DNA of 64,000 nucleotides from Acidobacteriota bacterium (GTDB taxonomy: Bacteria > Acidobacteriota > Blastocatellia > UBA7656): NCBI GenBank assembly GCA_040754075.1, contig JBFMDH010000005.1, positions 124,001 through 188,000 of the forward strand, given 5' to 3'. Made by a program: the position numbers and the translations under genes. Positions 34,859 through 46,613 of this stretch are shown piece after piece (the stretch's first letter is position 1; the number at the start of each line of letters is the position of its first letter). Below the pieces are notes generated by a model. The model was not told the DNA's origin, searched no databases, and saw only the letters and a list, made by a program, of their open reading frames with translations.

Positions 34859-36724
34859 ATGAGTTCAACTACTATTCTCAACAACGTTGAAGAACGTCAC
34901 ATTGAAGAACTTGATGCCGTAACCATACGTTTTGCCGGCGACTCCGGCGATGGTATGCAGCTTACCGGCACGCAGTTCACGAATACTTCGGCGGTGCTTG
35001 GCAACGATGTTTCGACGCTGCCCGATTTTCCTGCTGAAATTCGCGCCCCGGCAGGCAGTTTGCCAGGCGTTTCCGGCTTTCAGTTAAATTTTTCCAATCA
35101 CGATATTCGCACACCGGGCGATGAACCGCATGTGCTGGTGGCGATGAATCCTGCGGCTTTGAAGGTCAATCTTCCTGACCTCGAAAAAGGCGGCTTGCTT
35201 ATCGTCAACACCGACGCTTTCAATGACAACAACTTGAAGAAAGCCGGTTATGCGACCAACCCGCTCGAAGACGATTCCTTGAGCGGTTATCGTTTGTTCA
35301 AAATTCCGATTACGACCGCTAACCGCGCTGCCTTGCGTGACGTTGTGCAAATTTCGTCCAAAGAGATGGATCGCTGCAAAAATTTCTGGGCGCTTGGACT
35401 CATGTACTGGCTCTATGACCGTCCGCTTGAACCGACCATGCGCTGGATTGAAGGCAAGTTCAAAAAGAATGCCGAAGTCGCCAAAGCCAACGTCACTGCC
35501 TTGAAAGCCGGTTTCGCTTACGCTGACGCTACGGAACTTTTCACCACCCATTATCGCGTTAAACGCGCCGCCATCGCGCCGGGTAAATATCGCAACATCA
35601 CCGGCAACGAAGCCACCGCGCTCGGTTGCATTGCCGCAGCGGTGTTAGCCGAACGCCCGCTGTTTTACGCGAGCTACCCGATTACCCCTGCATCAGACAT
35701 TTTGCATGCGCTCTCATCGTATAAAAATTTCGGCGTCAAGACCTTTCAAGCTGAAGATGAAATCGCCGCCATTTGTGCGGCAATCGGTGCCTCGTTTGCC
35801 GGACAATTGGGACTGACGGGAACCAGCGGTCCTGGACTCGCCTTGAAATCCGAAGCTCTGGGCTTAGCCGTAATGACCGAACTTCCACTGGTGGTCATCA
35901 ATGTACAACGCGGCGGACCTTCAACAGGGCTTCCGACCAAGACCGAACAGGCAGACCTCTTGCAAGCCATGTTCGGGCGCAACGGCGAATGCCCGGTTGC
36001 GGTGGTTGCCGCAGCCAGTCCCGCAGACTGTTTCAACATGGCAATCGAAGCTTTCCGCATTGCCACGACTCACATGATTCCGGTGGTCTATTTGACCGAC
36101 GGGTATCTGGGGAACGGCGCTGAACCCTGGCTGTTGCCCAAGATAGAAGAGTTGCCGCGCTTTGAAGTCAAATTCTATTCTGACCCGACGACCTTCAAAG
36201 CTTATTCGCGCAATCCTGAAACCCTGGCGCGTCCGTGGGCGGTTCCGGGAACCCCTGGGCTTGAACATCGCATCGGCGGCATCGAAAAACAGGACATCAC
36301 CGGCAATGTTTCTTACGACCCGGAAAATCACATGCACATGGTGTTGACGCGCGCTAAAAAAGTTGACCTGATTGCCAATGACATTCCTGAACTGGAAATC
36401 TTCGGCGAACCGGAAGGGCGCGTGCTGGTGCTTGGCTGGGGTTCGACCTATGGCGCAATCACTTCGGCAGTCGAAGAGATGCAAAGCCAGGGCTATTCGG
36501 TTTCAAGCGCGCACCTGCGTTATCTCAATCCCTTCCCGAAAAACCTCGGCGAGGTGCTTGGGCGTTTTGACCGCGTGCTGGTGCCTGAACTCAATCTCGG
36601 ACAACTTGCCCTGCTGCTCAGAGCGAAATACCTCATACCGGCGATTTCATTTGCGAAAGTCAAAGGCAAGCCGTTCAAGATCAGCGAACTCACGGCGAAG
36701 ATTAAGGAAGTTTACGAAGATTAG
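34859..36724 (+). CDS. korA: 2-oxoglutarate:ferredoxin oxidoreductase, alpha subunit with fused gamma domain
   Basis: 621 residues. Residues about 20-200 are the gamma (2-oxoacid oxidoreductase) domain, with [18 protein letters not shown] and [21 protein letters not shown]. The rest is the pyrimidine-binding alpha part: [16 protein letters not shown] near residue 270 with the YPITP motif, [20 protein letters not shown] near 297 and [18 protein letters not shown] near 322. With KorB it forms or cleaves 2-oxoglutarate with CoA, succinyl-CoA, CO2 and ferredoxin, replacing the 2-oxoglutarate dehydrogenase complex. A 9-bp inverted repeat (TTTCCAAAT, 34687-34695 and 34756-34764) lies in the 246-base leader region. 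Confidence 0.93.
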   Translation: MSSTTILNNVEERHIEELDAVTIRFAGDSGDGMQLTGTQFTNTSAVLGNDVSTLPDFPAEIRAPAGSLPGVSGFQLNFSNHDIRTPGDEPHVLVAMNPAALKVNLPDLEKGGLLIVNTDAFNDNNLKKAGYATNPLEDDSLSGYRLFKIPITTANRAALRDVVQISSKEMDRCKNFWALGLMYWLYDRPLEPTMRWIEGKFKKNAEVAKANVTALKAGFAYADATELFTTHYRVKRAAIAPGKYRNITGNEATALGCIAAAVLAERPLFYASYPITPASDILHALSSYKNFGVKTFQAEDEIAAICAAIGASFAGQLGLTGTSGPGLALKSEALGLAVMTELPLVVINVQRGGPSTGLPTKTEQADLLQAMFGRNGECPVAVVAAASPADCFNMAIEAFRIATTHMIPVVYLTDGYLGNGAEPWLLPKIEELPRFEVKFYSDPTTFKAYSRNPETLARPWAVPGTPGLEHRIGGIEKQDITGNVSYDPENHMHMVLTRAKKVDLIANDIPELEIFGEPEGRVLVLGWGSTYGAITSAVEEMQSQGYSVSSAHLRYLNPFPKNLGEVLGRFDRVLVPELNLGQLALLLRAKYLIPAISFAKVKGKPFKISELTAKIKEVYED

Positions 36725-36736
36725 TTAGGAAACGAT

Positions 36737-36790
36737 GAAGTATGAATGATGAACAATCAGAAACTTTTCTTAGTTCATCATTCATACTTC
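36737..36790. repeat. heptad-phased inverted repeat, locus B
   Basis: GAAGTATGAATGATGAAC at 36737-36754 is the exact reverse complement of 36773-36790. Both arms can be read as 7-base words (GAAGTAT, GAATGAT, GAACAAT). The element lies wholly between the korA stop and the korB ribosome binding site and would form a stem of 18 pairs. Confidence 0.85.
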
Positions 36791-36805
36791 AAAAGAGGAA
36801 TCATT

Positions 36806-37858
<1,053 letters not shown>

Positions 37859-37889
37859 AAGTCGAGAGTCAGAATAAAGTAGGAACGCT

Positions 37890-37943
37890 GAAGTATGAAC
37901 GATGAACAACAGCAAAAGCTAGAGCGTTCATCGTTCATACTTC
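37890..37943. repeat. heptad-phased inverted repeat, locus C
   Basis: GAAGTATGAACGATGAAC at 37890-37907 is the exact reverse complement of 37926-37943. It differs from locus B by one base in 18, so the two are copies of one element 1.15 kb apart. Heptad words extend outward on both sides (GAGAGTC, AGAATAA on the left; TTCGGAC, TTCAGAC, TCCAGAC on the right to about 37984), nearly reaching the next start codon. Confidence 0.85.
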
Positions 37944-38006
37944 CGACTTCACACTTGCTTATTCGGACTTCAGACTCCAGACTCAAAACGGAGTAGTATC
38001 AATCCA

Positions 38007-40431
<2,425 letters not shown>

Positions 40432-40434
40432 AAT

Positions 40435-41592
40435 ATGAAAATTCACGAATATCAAGGCAAACAACTTTTAGCGAAATATGGGGTGACGGTGCCGCGCGGC
40501 GTTGTGGTAACGAGCGTCGATGAAGTTCCTGCGGCTGTTGAACAACTCGGACTACCGGTTGTCGTCAAAGCGCAGATTCACGCGGGCGGGCGCGGCAAAG
40601 GCGGCGGCGTTAAACTTGCCAAAACCGCCGAAGAAGCCAAAGCACTCGCCGGACAAATTCTCGGCATGAATCTGGTCACCCATCAGACCGGCCCCGAAGG
40701 TCGTCTGGTTCGCACTCTGCTCATCGAAGAAGGACTGAAAATCAAACAGGAATTTTATTTAGGCATCGTGCTTGACCGCGCCATTTCGCAATTGGTGTTT
40801 ATGGCATCAGCGGCGGGCGGCATGGATATTGAAGAGGTCGCCGCCCACGAACCGGAAAAGATTTTGAAAGAAGCGATTGACCCGGCGGTTGGACTTACGG
40901 CTTTTCAAGCCCGCAAACTCGCCTTCGGCATCGGCATTCCCAACGAATCCATCAACAAAGCTGTGAAATTTATGACCGCGTTGTATAAAGCCTTCGTCGA
41001 ATCGGATGCTTCGCTTGCCGAAATCAATCCGTTTCTGCTTACGGAAGACGGCGAACTCTATGCGCTCGACGCCAAGTTGAATTTCGATGACAACGCTTTG
41101 TTTCGCCACAAAGACTATGAAGCCTTACGCGATTTGAACGAAGAGGAGCCGCTCGAAATCGAAGCCTCGAAGCATGATTTGAACTACATCAAGTTGGACG
41201 GCAACATCGGTTGTATGGTGAACGGCGCGGGGCTGGCGATGGCGACGATGGACATCATCAAACTGGCGGGCGGCGAACCGGCAAACTTCCTGGATGTCGG
41301 CGGCGGCGCTTCGCAGGAGCGCGTTGAAAATGCCTTTCGCATTCTGCTTTCCGATAAAAATGTGAAAGCCGTATTGATTAATATTTTCGGCGGCATTGTG
41401 CGCACAGACATGGTGGCAAGCGGCGTCGTGGCAGCGGCAAAAAATCTCGGCGTGAACATTCCGGTGGTCGTTCGTCTGGAAGGAACCAATGTCGAACTCG
41501 GTCGCAAAGTGATTGAAGAATCGGGTTTGAATTTCACCACCGCGTCAGGCATGAAAGACGCCGCTGAAAAAGTTGTGGCGCTTGCCGGGTAA
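40435..41592 (+). CDS. sucC: succinyl-CoA synthetase (ADP-forming) beta subunit
   Basis: 385 residues. [17 protein letters not shown] at the N-terminus, [19 protein letters not shown] near residue 43 (ATP-grasp lysine), [10 protein letters not shown] near 197 and the CoA-ligase domain [19 protein letters not shown] near 256 with LDVGGGAS near 283 identify it. It makes ATP from succinyl-CoA with SucD; sucD is not in the window. The start ATG is preceded by repeat units (TACTGCCTACTGAAT) and no Shine-Dalgarno sequence, so initiation must be unusual. The last 36 bases of the gene are duplicated 555 bases downstream, beyond a toxin-antitoxin pair. Confidence 0.94.
   Translation: MKIHEYQGKQLLAKYGVTVPRGVVVTSVDEVPAAVEQLGLPVVVKAQIHAGGRGKGGGVKLAKTAEEAKALAGQILGMNLVTHQTGPEGRLVRTLLIEEGLKIKQEFYLGIVLDRAISQLVFMASAAGGMDIEEVAAHEPEKILKEAIDPAVGLTAFQARKLAFGIGIPNESINKAVKFMTALYKAFVESDASLAEINPFLLTEDGELYALDAKLNFDDNALFRHKDYEALRDLNEEEPLEIEASKHDLNYIKLDGNIGCMVNGAGLAMATMDIIKLAGGEPANFLDVGGGASQERVENAFRILLSDKNVKAVLINIFGGIVRTDMVASGVVAAAKNLGVNIPVVVRLEGTNVELGRKVIEESGLNFTTASGMKDAAEKVVALAG
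41557..41592 (+). repeat. 36-bp direct repeat, copy 1 (3' end of sucC)
   Basis: The last 36 bases of sucC, coding [11 protein letters not shown] and the stop, occur again exactly at 42148-42183. The similarity continues with mismatches a few bases to either side (TGAA upstream; a run of A after the stop downstream). The copies flank hicAB. Confidence 0.92.
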
Positions 41593-41684
41593 TCAAAAAA
41601 ACTGCATTTAATCGCCGTTCATTAGCTTGACGTATTGCGCCAATGAACGGCGATGGCATTTCACCGCTTGCTATTTTCACCTTT

Positions 41685-41879
41685 ATGCCGAGAAAAATCC
41701 GACAATTGATTGCCGAACTTGAAAACGCCGGATTTTTGAATCGCGGCGGTAAAGGCAGCCATCGAAATTTTTCCCATCCGAAAGGCGTGCGTATCACGAT
41801 TTCTGGTAAACTTGGGGATGATGCAAAAGCCTATCAGGAACACGCTGTCAAAGAAGCGATTAGAGAGAGCAAAAAATGA
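41685..41879 (+). CDS. hicA: HicA family mRNA interferase toxin
   Basis: 64 residues from the ATG at 41685; a longer frame begins upstream without a ribosome binding site. The double-stranded RNA-binding-like fold is indicated by LIAELENAGFLNRGGKGSHRNF, with the catalytic histidine in GSHRNFSHP at about residue 26, and a C-terminal helix. It would cleave mRNA when free of antitoxin. The stop overlaps the next start by 4 bases (ATGA), so translation of the pair is coupled. Flanking direct repeats suggest acquisition as a unit. Confidence 0.87.
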   Translation: MPRKIRQLIAELENAGFLNRGGKGSHRNFSHPKGVRITISGKLGDDAKAYQEHAVKEAIRESKK

Positions 41880-42145
41880 AAGATTCGGCTCGTTATCTGA
41901 AAATTGTTGAATGGTCGGATGAAGATAGCTGTTACATCGGACGTTGCCCAAGTTTGATGCTTGGCGGCGTTCATGGCAATGATGAGTTGAAAGTCTATAC
42001 GGAACTTTGTAAAGCGGTTGATGAGTGGATTGACATTTTAAAAGCGGAAGGTCAGCCTTTACCCGAACCGACATCAAGGTATGTCTATAAAAAACCGCTG
42101 CGACGACATTCAGGCAAGCAATCCAAAGTTGCGCCGCGCCATTGA
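41876..42145 (+). CDS. hicB: HicB family antitoxin
   Basis: 89 residues overlapping hicA. The partial RNase H-like HicB fold is visible: YLKIVEWSDEDSCYIGRCPSL, then LGGVHGNDELKVYTEL. The C-terminal 25 residues (RYVYKKPLRRHSGKQSKVAPRH) are basic and show no clear ribbon-helix-helix or helix-turn-helix, so DNA-binding autoregulation is uncertain. It neutralises HicA by binding it. Gene order toxin first is usual for this family. Confidence 0.85.
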   Translation: MKDSARYLKIVEWSDEDSCYIGRCPSLMLGGVHGNDELKVYTELCKAVDEWIDILKAEGQPLPEPTSRYVYKKPLRRHSGKQSKVAPRH

Positions 42146-42147
42146 AG

Positions 42148-42183
42148 GACGCCGCTGAAAAAGTTGTGGCGCTTGCCGGGTAA
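42148..42183 (+). repeat. 36-bp direct repeat, copy 2
   Basis: An exact copy of the last 36 bases of sucC including its stop codon, two bases after the hicB stop. Immediately downstream is the hairpin that probably ended sucC transcription before the hicAB cassette came between them. Confidence 0.92.
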
Positions 42184-42192
42184 ATAAAAAAT

Positions 42193-42226
42193 CGGTTGGT
42201 CTGAATTTTTTAATCCAGACCAACCG
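42193..42226. terminator. terminator shared by convergent genes
   Basis: CGGTTGGTCTG at 42193-42203 pairs perfectly with CAGACCAACCG at 42216-42226. On the minus strand it is followed by ATTTTTTATTT, so it is a strong terminator for the gene on that strand; on the plus strand it would serve sucC-hicAB less well. Confidence 0.82.
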
Positions 42227-42269
42227 CTCTCACCAATCAATTGCTTAACCTCACCTTTTCTCGCAAGGT

Positions 42270-43865
42270 TCATTCCAACGGGCGCGTGTACATAATTTCA
42301 CTGGAAACTTTACCGCTTGCGGTATTCTTGACTTGAATCATCACGGTTTGACCGGGGGCAATCCATCTGCCGGATTTTGCGGCAATCACCAGGGTGGTCG
42401 GGTTGTCGATGTCGTTGGCGGTCTTCTTCTGGCGTTCGCCGTTGACGTAAATTTCGGTGGGCGATTCAAAGTTCACACCCGTAACCAGTAATTTTTTGCC
42501 TTTCACTTGTACGCTTTGAATTTGCGGCGTCTGACTGTCGGCAGGTGTTAATGCGAAAACATAAACCGCGCCGGGTTGCTGCGTATTCGCGCCGCTCGGG
42601 CTTTTTTGCGGAGTGCCAATCAGCATTTCGTCATTATTCAGAGCAACGCTTGAGCCGAAATAATCCAATGCCAAGCCATCATTAGCTGTGAGCCGGGCTT
42701 GCGGTTCCCACAGAGCGCCGTTGCGTTTGAATAAATAGGCTGTGCCTTGTTGCAGTTTGCCGTCTACGCGAGTGCTGTAAGCGCCAATAGCAAGGGCATC
42801 GTTTTTCAATGAAACAGCCCATCCGAAGTTATTGTTAGCGCCAATATCCGCAGCATCGGCGGTCAACTTTGCCTGTTGCGCCCAATCATCGTTTGAACGG
42901 GTAAAAATATAGGCTGCCCCTGCAAAAGAAGTACCTGCAACCATAGAACCCAAAGCCCCGACGACAGCCGTATCGCCACTCACCGATAGCGAAAAACCGA
43001 AATCATCTTGGTAAGTGCTGTCATCTGCCATCAGTTTGGCTTGCTCTGTCCAGACGGTTCCCGTACGGGTAAAAACGTAAGCAGCCCCTACCCGGATATC
43101 TCTGGAGCTTTCGGGAGCGCCAATCAAAATGGTATTGGCATCAATCGCTACGGAAGAGCCAAAAAAAGCGTAGTCCTGTGGAGTGCTTGCCGTGAGTTTT
43201 GCCTGCTGTGTCCAGGTAGCATTTTCGCGAATGAAAACATATGCCGCGCCTTTGTTGGTATCAGGTGTACCTGACGGGTCATGAAGGACTGCGCCGACAA
43301 TGATGGTATTGCCATTGATGGCGACAGCTTCCCCGAAACGGTCGTGGTTCACTGTATCAGTGCCAAGGAGTTTTGCCTGCTGAATCCAAGCTGCGTTTGA
43401 TCTCACAAAAACATATGCCGCGCCTTTATTGGATGGGGCAGTGGTTCTCGCTCCGATGACAATCGTGTCACCATCAATTGCAACGGTAAATCCGAATTGG
43501 GCGTTGGCGCTTCCCTCATCGGCAGTCAATTTGGTTTGCAGCGTCCAAACTCCGTTGGTTTTTGCATAAACATAGGCTGCGCCTTGATTGGTCTTGCCGT
43601 TGACATCGGCAAGCGGCGAACCAATGACCATCAGGTTGCCGCTTGCCGAAACTGACCACCCGAAAGCATCGCTTACCGCGCCATCATTCGCCAAAAGTTT
43701 CTGCTGCTGCGTCACGGTTCCAAGGCTGACAGCAGACCCGTCTGAAGGGGTCGCAGGCTCGACTTGCGCGAGTACCTTAAATTGCATAGCGCTTGCCGCG
43801 CATAACCAGGCAATCAATAAGAAAATAAATATTTTGTTGTGCAAAGTTTTTATTGTGGTTTTCAT
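42270..43865 (-). CDS. secreted FG-GAP repeat protein with C-terminal TIG-like domain
   Basis: 531 residues from the ATG at 43865 with GGAG upstream; a longer frame lacks this. A signal peptide is present (IFIFLLIAWLCAASA). The mature part has about seven repeats of the type FGWSVSASGNLMVIGSPL... GAAYVYAKTNGVWTLQTKL, the FG-GAP pattern of integrin-like propellers. The last 85 residues (IQSVQVKGKKLLVTGVNF to the end) are an IPT/TIG-like beta-sandwich and are almost identical to the end of the next gene. It is probably a secreted surface protein; function unknown. Confidence 0.83.
   Translation of the reverse strand: MKTTIKTLHNKIFIFLLIAWLCAASAMQFKVLAQVEPATPSDGSAVSLGTVTQQQKLLANDGAVSDAFGWSVSASGNLMVIGSPLADVNGKTNQGAAYVYAKTNGVWTLQTKLTADEGSANAQFGFTVAIDGDTIVIGARTTAPSNKGAAYVFVRSNAAWIQQAKLLGTDTVNHDRFGEAVAINGNTIIVGAVLHDPSGTPDTNKGAAYVFIRENATWTQQAKLTASTPQDYAFFGSSVAIDANTILIGAPESSRDIRVGAAYVFTRTGTVWTEQAKLMADDSTYQDDFGFSLSVSGDTAVVGALGSMVAGTSFAGAAYIFTRSNDDWAQQAKLTADAADIGANNNFGWAVSLKNDALAIGAYSTRVDGKLQQGTAYLFKRNGALWEPQARLTANDGLALDYFGSSVALNNDEMLIGTPQKSPSGANTQQPGAVYVFALTPADSQTPQIQSVQVKGKKLLVTGVNFESPTEIYVNGERQKKTANDIDNPTTLVIAAKSGRWIAPGQTVMIQVKNTASGKVSSEIMYTRPLE
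42281..42523 (-). repeat. duplicated 3' domain, copy 1
   Basis: About 243 bases coding the C-terminal TIG-like domain match 44012-44254 with only about three mismatches. The upstream parts of the two genes are unrelated in sequence. Confidence 0.9.
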
Positions 43866-43944
43866 ACAGGCTCCTTCTGATTTTCTTGAAGTTTTTATTT
43901 TTGATTGATGATCAAGGTTGCTTCCCTTGCGAAAAGTTGGAACC

Positions 43945-43988
43945 TGGCTAAACTCCGACTGCAAAAAGTCCATGTCGGAGCCTAGCCA
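43945..43988 (-). terminator. hairpin between the two repeat-protein genes
   Basis: TGGCTA-AA-CTCCGAC at 43945-43959 pairs with GTCGGAG-CC-TAGCCA at 43974-43988. It lies 13 bases beyond the stop of the upstream gene on the minus strand. It has no T run after it but a T-rich loop, so it may attenuate or protect the transcript end. Confidence 0.55.
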
Positions 43989-44000
43989 AATCTTTGCGGT

Positions 44001-45635
44001 TTATTCGAGGGGGCGCGTGTACATAATTTCACTGGAAACTTTACCGCTTGCGGTATTCTTGACTTGAATCATCACGGTTTGACCGGGGGCAATCCATCTG
44101 CCGGATTTCGCGGCAATCACCAGGGTGGTCGGGTTGTCGATGTCGTTGGCGGTCTTCTTCTGGCGTTCGCCGTTGACGTAAATTTCGGTGGGCGATTCAA
44201 AGTTCACACCCGTAACCAGTAATTTTTTGCCTTTCACCTGCACGCTTTGAATCTGTGGTTCATTTTGACTAGTGTTTTCACCGAGCGCATAGGCAGCAAG
44301 CCCGAACCCGCTTTGAGCGCTTTTGACGCGCCCGGCGACGATGGCGCGACCATTGGATTGAAGGGCAATCGCACGAGCTTCATCCTCATTGCTGAAAAAG
44401 TCTGTGGTGATTTTGCCGCCGTTGCCAAAAGTAGTATCGAGGCTGCCATCCGCTTTGTAACAAACCAGCGCGAAATCACGATAGACACTATCATTGACAT
44501 TCGCCATATTAGCCATTCCCGCTTGCAGAATGCGCCCGTCTGCAAGCACAGCGAGGCTGTAGCCAAAATCGGTTCCCCCAACGATGCCAAAGTCTGTAAT
44601 CACTTTGCCGCCGTTGCCAAATGCCAGGTCAGGCGTACCATTGGCAAGCACCCGCATCAGAAGAAAATCGAAACCGTTTTGCCCGATACCGCCACCAATG
44701 AGAATTCCTCCATCACTGAGTAGTGCTATGCTATGAGCGGCGCTTGATGAATTAAGCGGTAAAATCGCTTTTCCACCAATGGCAAAAGAGCCATCAAGTG
44801 AACCATTCGTCAAATAGCGCGCATACGATAGTCGGATGTCTGAAACGCCGACGGCAACAATCCGCCCGTCCGGTTGAATCGCCAGGTCGTGAACCTCTTC
44901 AAAGTTTTCAGATTCTCCGGGGGCAGAGTAAATCTGAGTATTGATTTTGCCGCCGACGCCAAAGGTTGGATCAAGCGTACCGGTTGCCGTAAACCGCACC
45001 AACCCAAAATCGGTAGCCGTTTGACTGATAGTGGCACGTCCGCCAACTACAATACGTCCATCCGTCTGAATGGCAATCGCCGTAACCTGATCGTTCAAGC
45101 CAAAAAAATCGACCGTTGCCACCCCGCCGTTGCCAAAGGTGTTATCAGGTGTCCCATCTGCGTTGTAACGCGCCAAGCCAAAATCGGTGCTTGAACCTCC
45201 TCCCTGAAATCCTGCAATGAGAATTTTACCGTCAGATTGAATGGCAATATCCTGAATGGTAGAGATTAACCCTTCCACTTTGCCGTCGTTACTGAAAGTG
45301 GTATCCAGCGCGCCATCAGGTAAAAACCGCGCCAGGTCTACGGAACCAAATCCGCCAACTACAATTTTATTATCTTTTTGAATCGCCAGTTCCGTAGCCG
45401 CCATAAAAGTACCCGTAACCTTGCCACCAACTCCGAAGTTAGTATCCAACTCGCCGGGTTTGAATTGCGGCACAACCTCCTGCGCAGAAATGTGAAAGGT
45501 AGACACCACCATCAACACCAGACTTAAAACGGATGTGAAAATTTTATTTGACCTCCAAAGGGTATTTTTCTTTTTGCTAAACCCTCCGGTCATTCGATCT
45601 CGTTTATCGAGCAGTTTATTGATTTGAAATTTCAT
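44001..45635 (-). CDS. secreted delta-60 repeat protein with C-terminal TIG-like domain
   Basis: 544 residues from the ATG at 45635 with GGAG upstream. A long signal region ends at HISAQ near residue 52. The mature part has about seven copies of the delta-60 repeat: LDTTFGNGGKITTDF-type strands alternating with AIAIQTDGRIVVGG. This repeat was first noticed in Myxococcales and is found in secreted proteins with no known function. The last 85 residues equal those of the preceding FG-GAP protein. The two genes are 135 bases apart on the same strand and may be co-transcribed. Confidence 0.84.
   Translation of the reverse strand: MKFQINKLLDKRDRMTGGFSKKKNTLWRSNKIFTSVLSLVLMVVSTFHISAQEVVPQFKPGELDTNFGVGGKVTGTFMAATELAIQKDNKIVVGGFGSVDLARFLPDGALDTTFSNDGKVEGLISTIQDIAIQSDGKILIAGFQGGGSSTDFGLARYNADGTPDNTFGNGGVATVDFFGLNDQVTAIAIQTDGRIVVGGRATISQTATDFGLVRFTATGTLDPTFGVGGKINTQIYSAPGESENFEEVHDLAIQPDGRIVAVGVSDIRLSYARYLTNGSLDGSFAIGGKAILPLNSSSAAHSIALLSDGGILIGGGIGQNGFDFLLMRVLANGTPDLAFGNGGKVITDFGIVGGTDFGYSLAVLADGRILQAGMANMANVNDSVYRDFALVCYKADGSLDTTFGNGGKITTDFFSNEDEARAIALQSNGRAIVAGRVKSAQSGFGLAAYALGENTSQNEPQIQSVQVKGKKLLVTGVNFESPTEIYVNGERQKKTANDIDNPTTLVIAAKSGRWIAPGQTVMIQVKNTASGKVSSEIMYTRPLE
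44012..44254 (-). repeat. duplicated 3' domain, copy 2
   Basis: Near-identical at the DNA level to 42281-42523, including third codon positions. This indicates a very recent copy or ongoing gene conversion. Confidence 0.9.
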
Positions 45636-45794
45636 ATCTTCTCCTTCTGTTTTCCCTTTGTTTTTCCTGTCATTCACTAATGCGGAATCCGGCGACCAAA
45701 ACTGCCACATTAAAAATATTTTTTTTTGCGGATTACAGAAGTGGATTTCAATGTGATAAATTTCGCCCCGAACGATTGGCTTTTGCGGGTAATT

Positions 45795-46358
45795 ATGGCA
45801 TTCACCGGTTCTCAGGATTTAACCCAATTGCTGCAAGCCTGGAGCGACGGCGACGAAGCGGCGCTCGAAAAACTTGCGCCGCTGGTGCAGGCTGAACTCC
45901 ATCGTCTGGCGAAAGCCTATATGCGGCGCGAACACCCCGGTCACACCTTGCAGCCGACGGCGCTGGTCAACGAAGCTTATATGCGATTAATCGATTGGAA
46001 GAATGCCCGCTGGCAAAACCGCGCCCATTTTTTCGGCGTATCGGCAAAACTGATGCGGCGCATATTAGTTGACTTTGCGCGCGCCCGTCCGAAAGCCGGT
46101 GAAAATACCATTCAACACCTGTCACTGGATGATGCGCTCGGCGTCGGCAATGAACAAACTGCCGAGGTGTTGGCGCTTGACGATGCGCTGCACGCGCTGG
46201 AAAAACTTGACCCCCGCAAGAGTCAGATTGTCGAACTCAGATTTTTCGGTGGACTCAGTGTTGAAGAGACTGCCGAAGTGCTGAAAATTTCCGAACGCAC
46301 AGTCATGCGCGAATGGGAAAAAGCGCGCGTCTGGCTTTACCGGGAATTGAAAAGATAA
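45795..46358 (+). CDS. ECF sigma factor, Acidobacteria type (TIGR02999-like)
   Basis: 187 residues from the ATG at 45795. Region 2 is at HRLAKAYMRREHPGHTLQPTALVNEAYMRL, a long form typical of ECF factors found with kinases in Acidobacteria and Planctomycetes; region 4 is at VELRFFGGLSVEETAEVLKISERTVMREWEKAR with a clear helix-turn-helix. It is the first gene of a pair with a Ser/Thr kinase 255 bases downstream. That pairing implies kinase-dependent control of the sigma factor. The intergenic gap is filled by a large nested inverted repeat. Confidence 0.9.
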   Translation: MAFTGSQDLTQLLQAWSDGDEAALEKLAPLVQAELHRLAKAYMRREHPGHTLQPTALVNEAYMRLIDWKNARWQNRAHFFGVSAKLMRRILVDFARARPKAGENTIQHLSLDDALGVGNEQTAEVLALDDALHALEKLDPRKSQIVELRFFGGLSVEETAEVLKISERTVMREWEKARVWLYRELKR

Positions 46359-46603
46359 GATACAGGATACAGGATTCAGGAAGAGGAAAGTATGAAGTAT
46401 GAACGATGAAGGATGAACAAAAAGAATTTCACCTATATGCACGGCACACCAAGATTCGGGGAATGAAACGGAGCGAACCGTTTTACCGTTCGACTCGTCG
46501 CGGCGGTCAAACCGAATCTTGGTGTGCCGCCTCTACAGTTCATCGTTCAGCGTTCCGCCTTCATCGTTATCCTGAATCCTGTATCCTGTATCCTGTATCC
46601 TGA
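46359..46603. repeat. nested heptad inverted repeat, locus E
   Basis: Outer arms 46359-46381 and 46570-46592 are exact 23-bp reverse complements built of GATACAG/GATTCAG words. Further degenerate heptads (GAAGTAT, GAACGAT, GAAGGAT) continue inward on the left and their opposite on the right. The inner pair 46442-46459 and 46512-46529 (CGGCACACCAAGATTCGG) is an exact 18-bp inverted repeat. The block fills the whole gap from the sigma stop to near the kinase start. Confidence 0.88.
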
Positions 46604-46613
46604 CACCTCGCTT

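Noticed and set aside
36746-36805. N-terminal extension of korB
   Set aside because: The extra codons come from the inverted repeat; the ATG at 36806 has a ribosome binding site and begins the conserved protein.
42270-45635. The two repeat-protein genes as paralogues from a tandem duplication
   Set aside because: Only the last 85 codons are shared; the propeller parts belong to different repeat families, so whole-gene duplication does not fit.
46524-46613. N-terminal extension of the kinase
   Set aside because: It translates heptad repeat DNA; the ATG at 46614 begins the usual N-terminus of the family.
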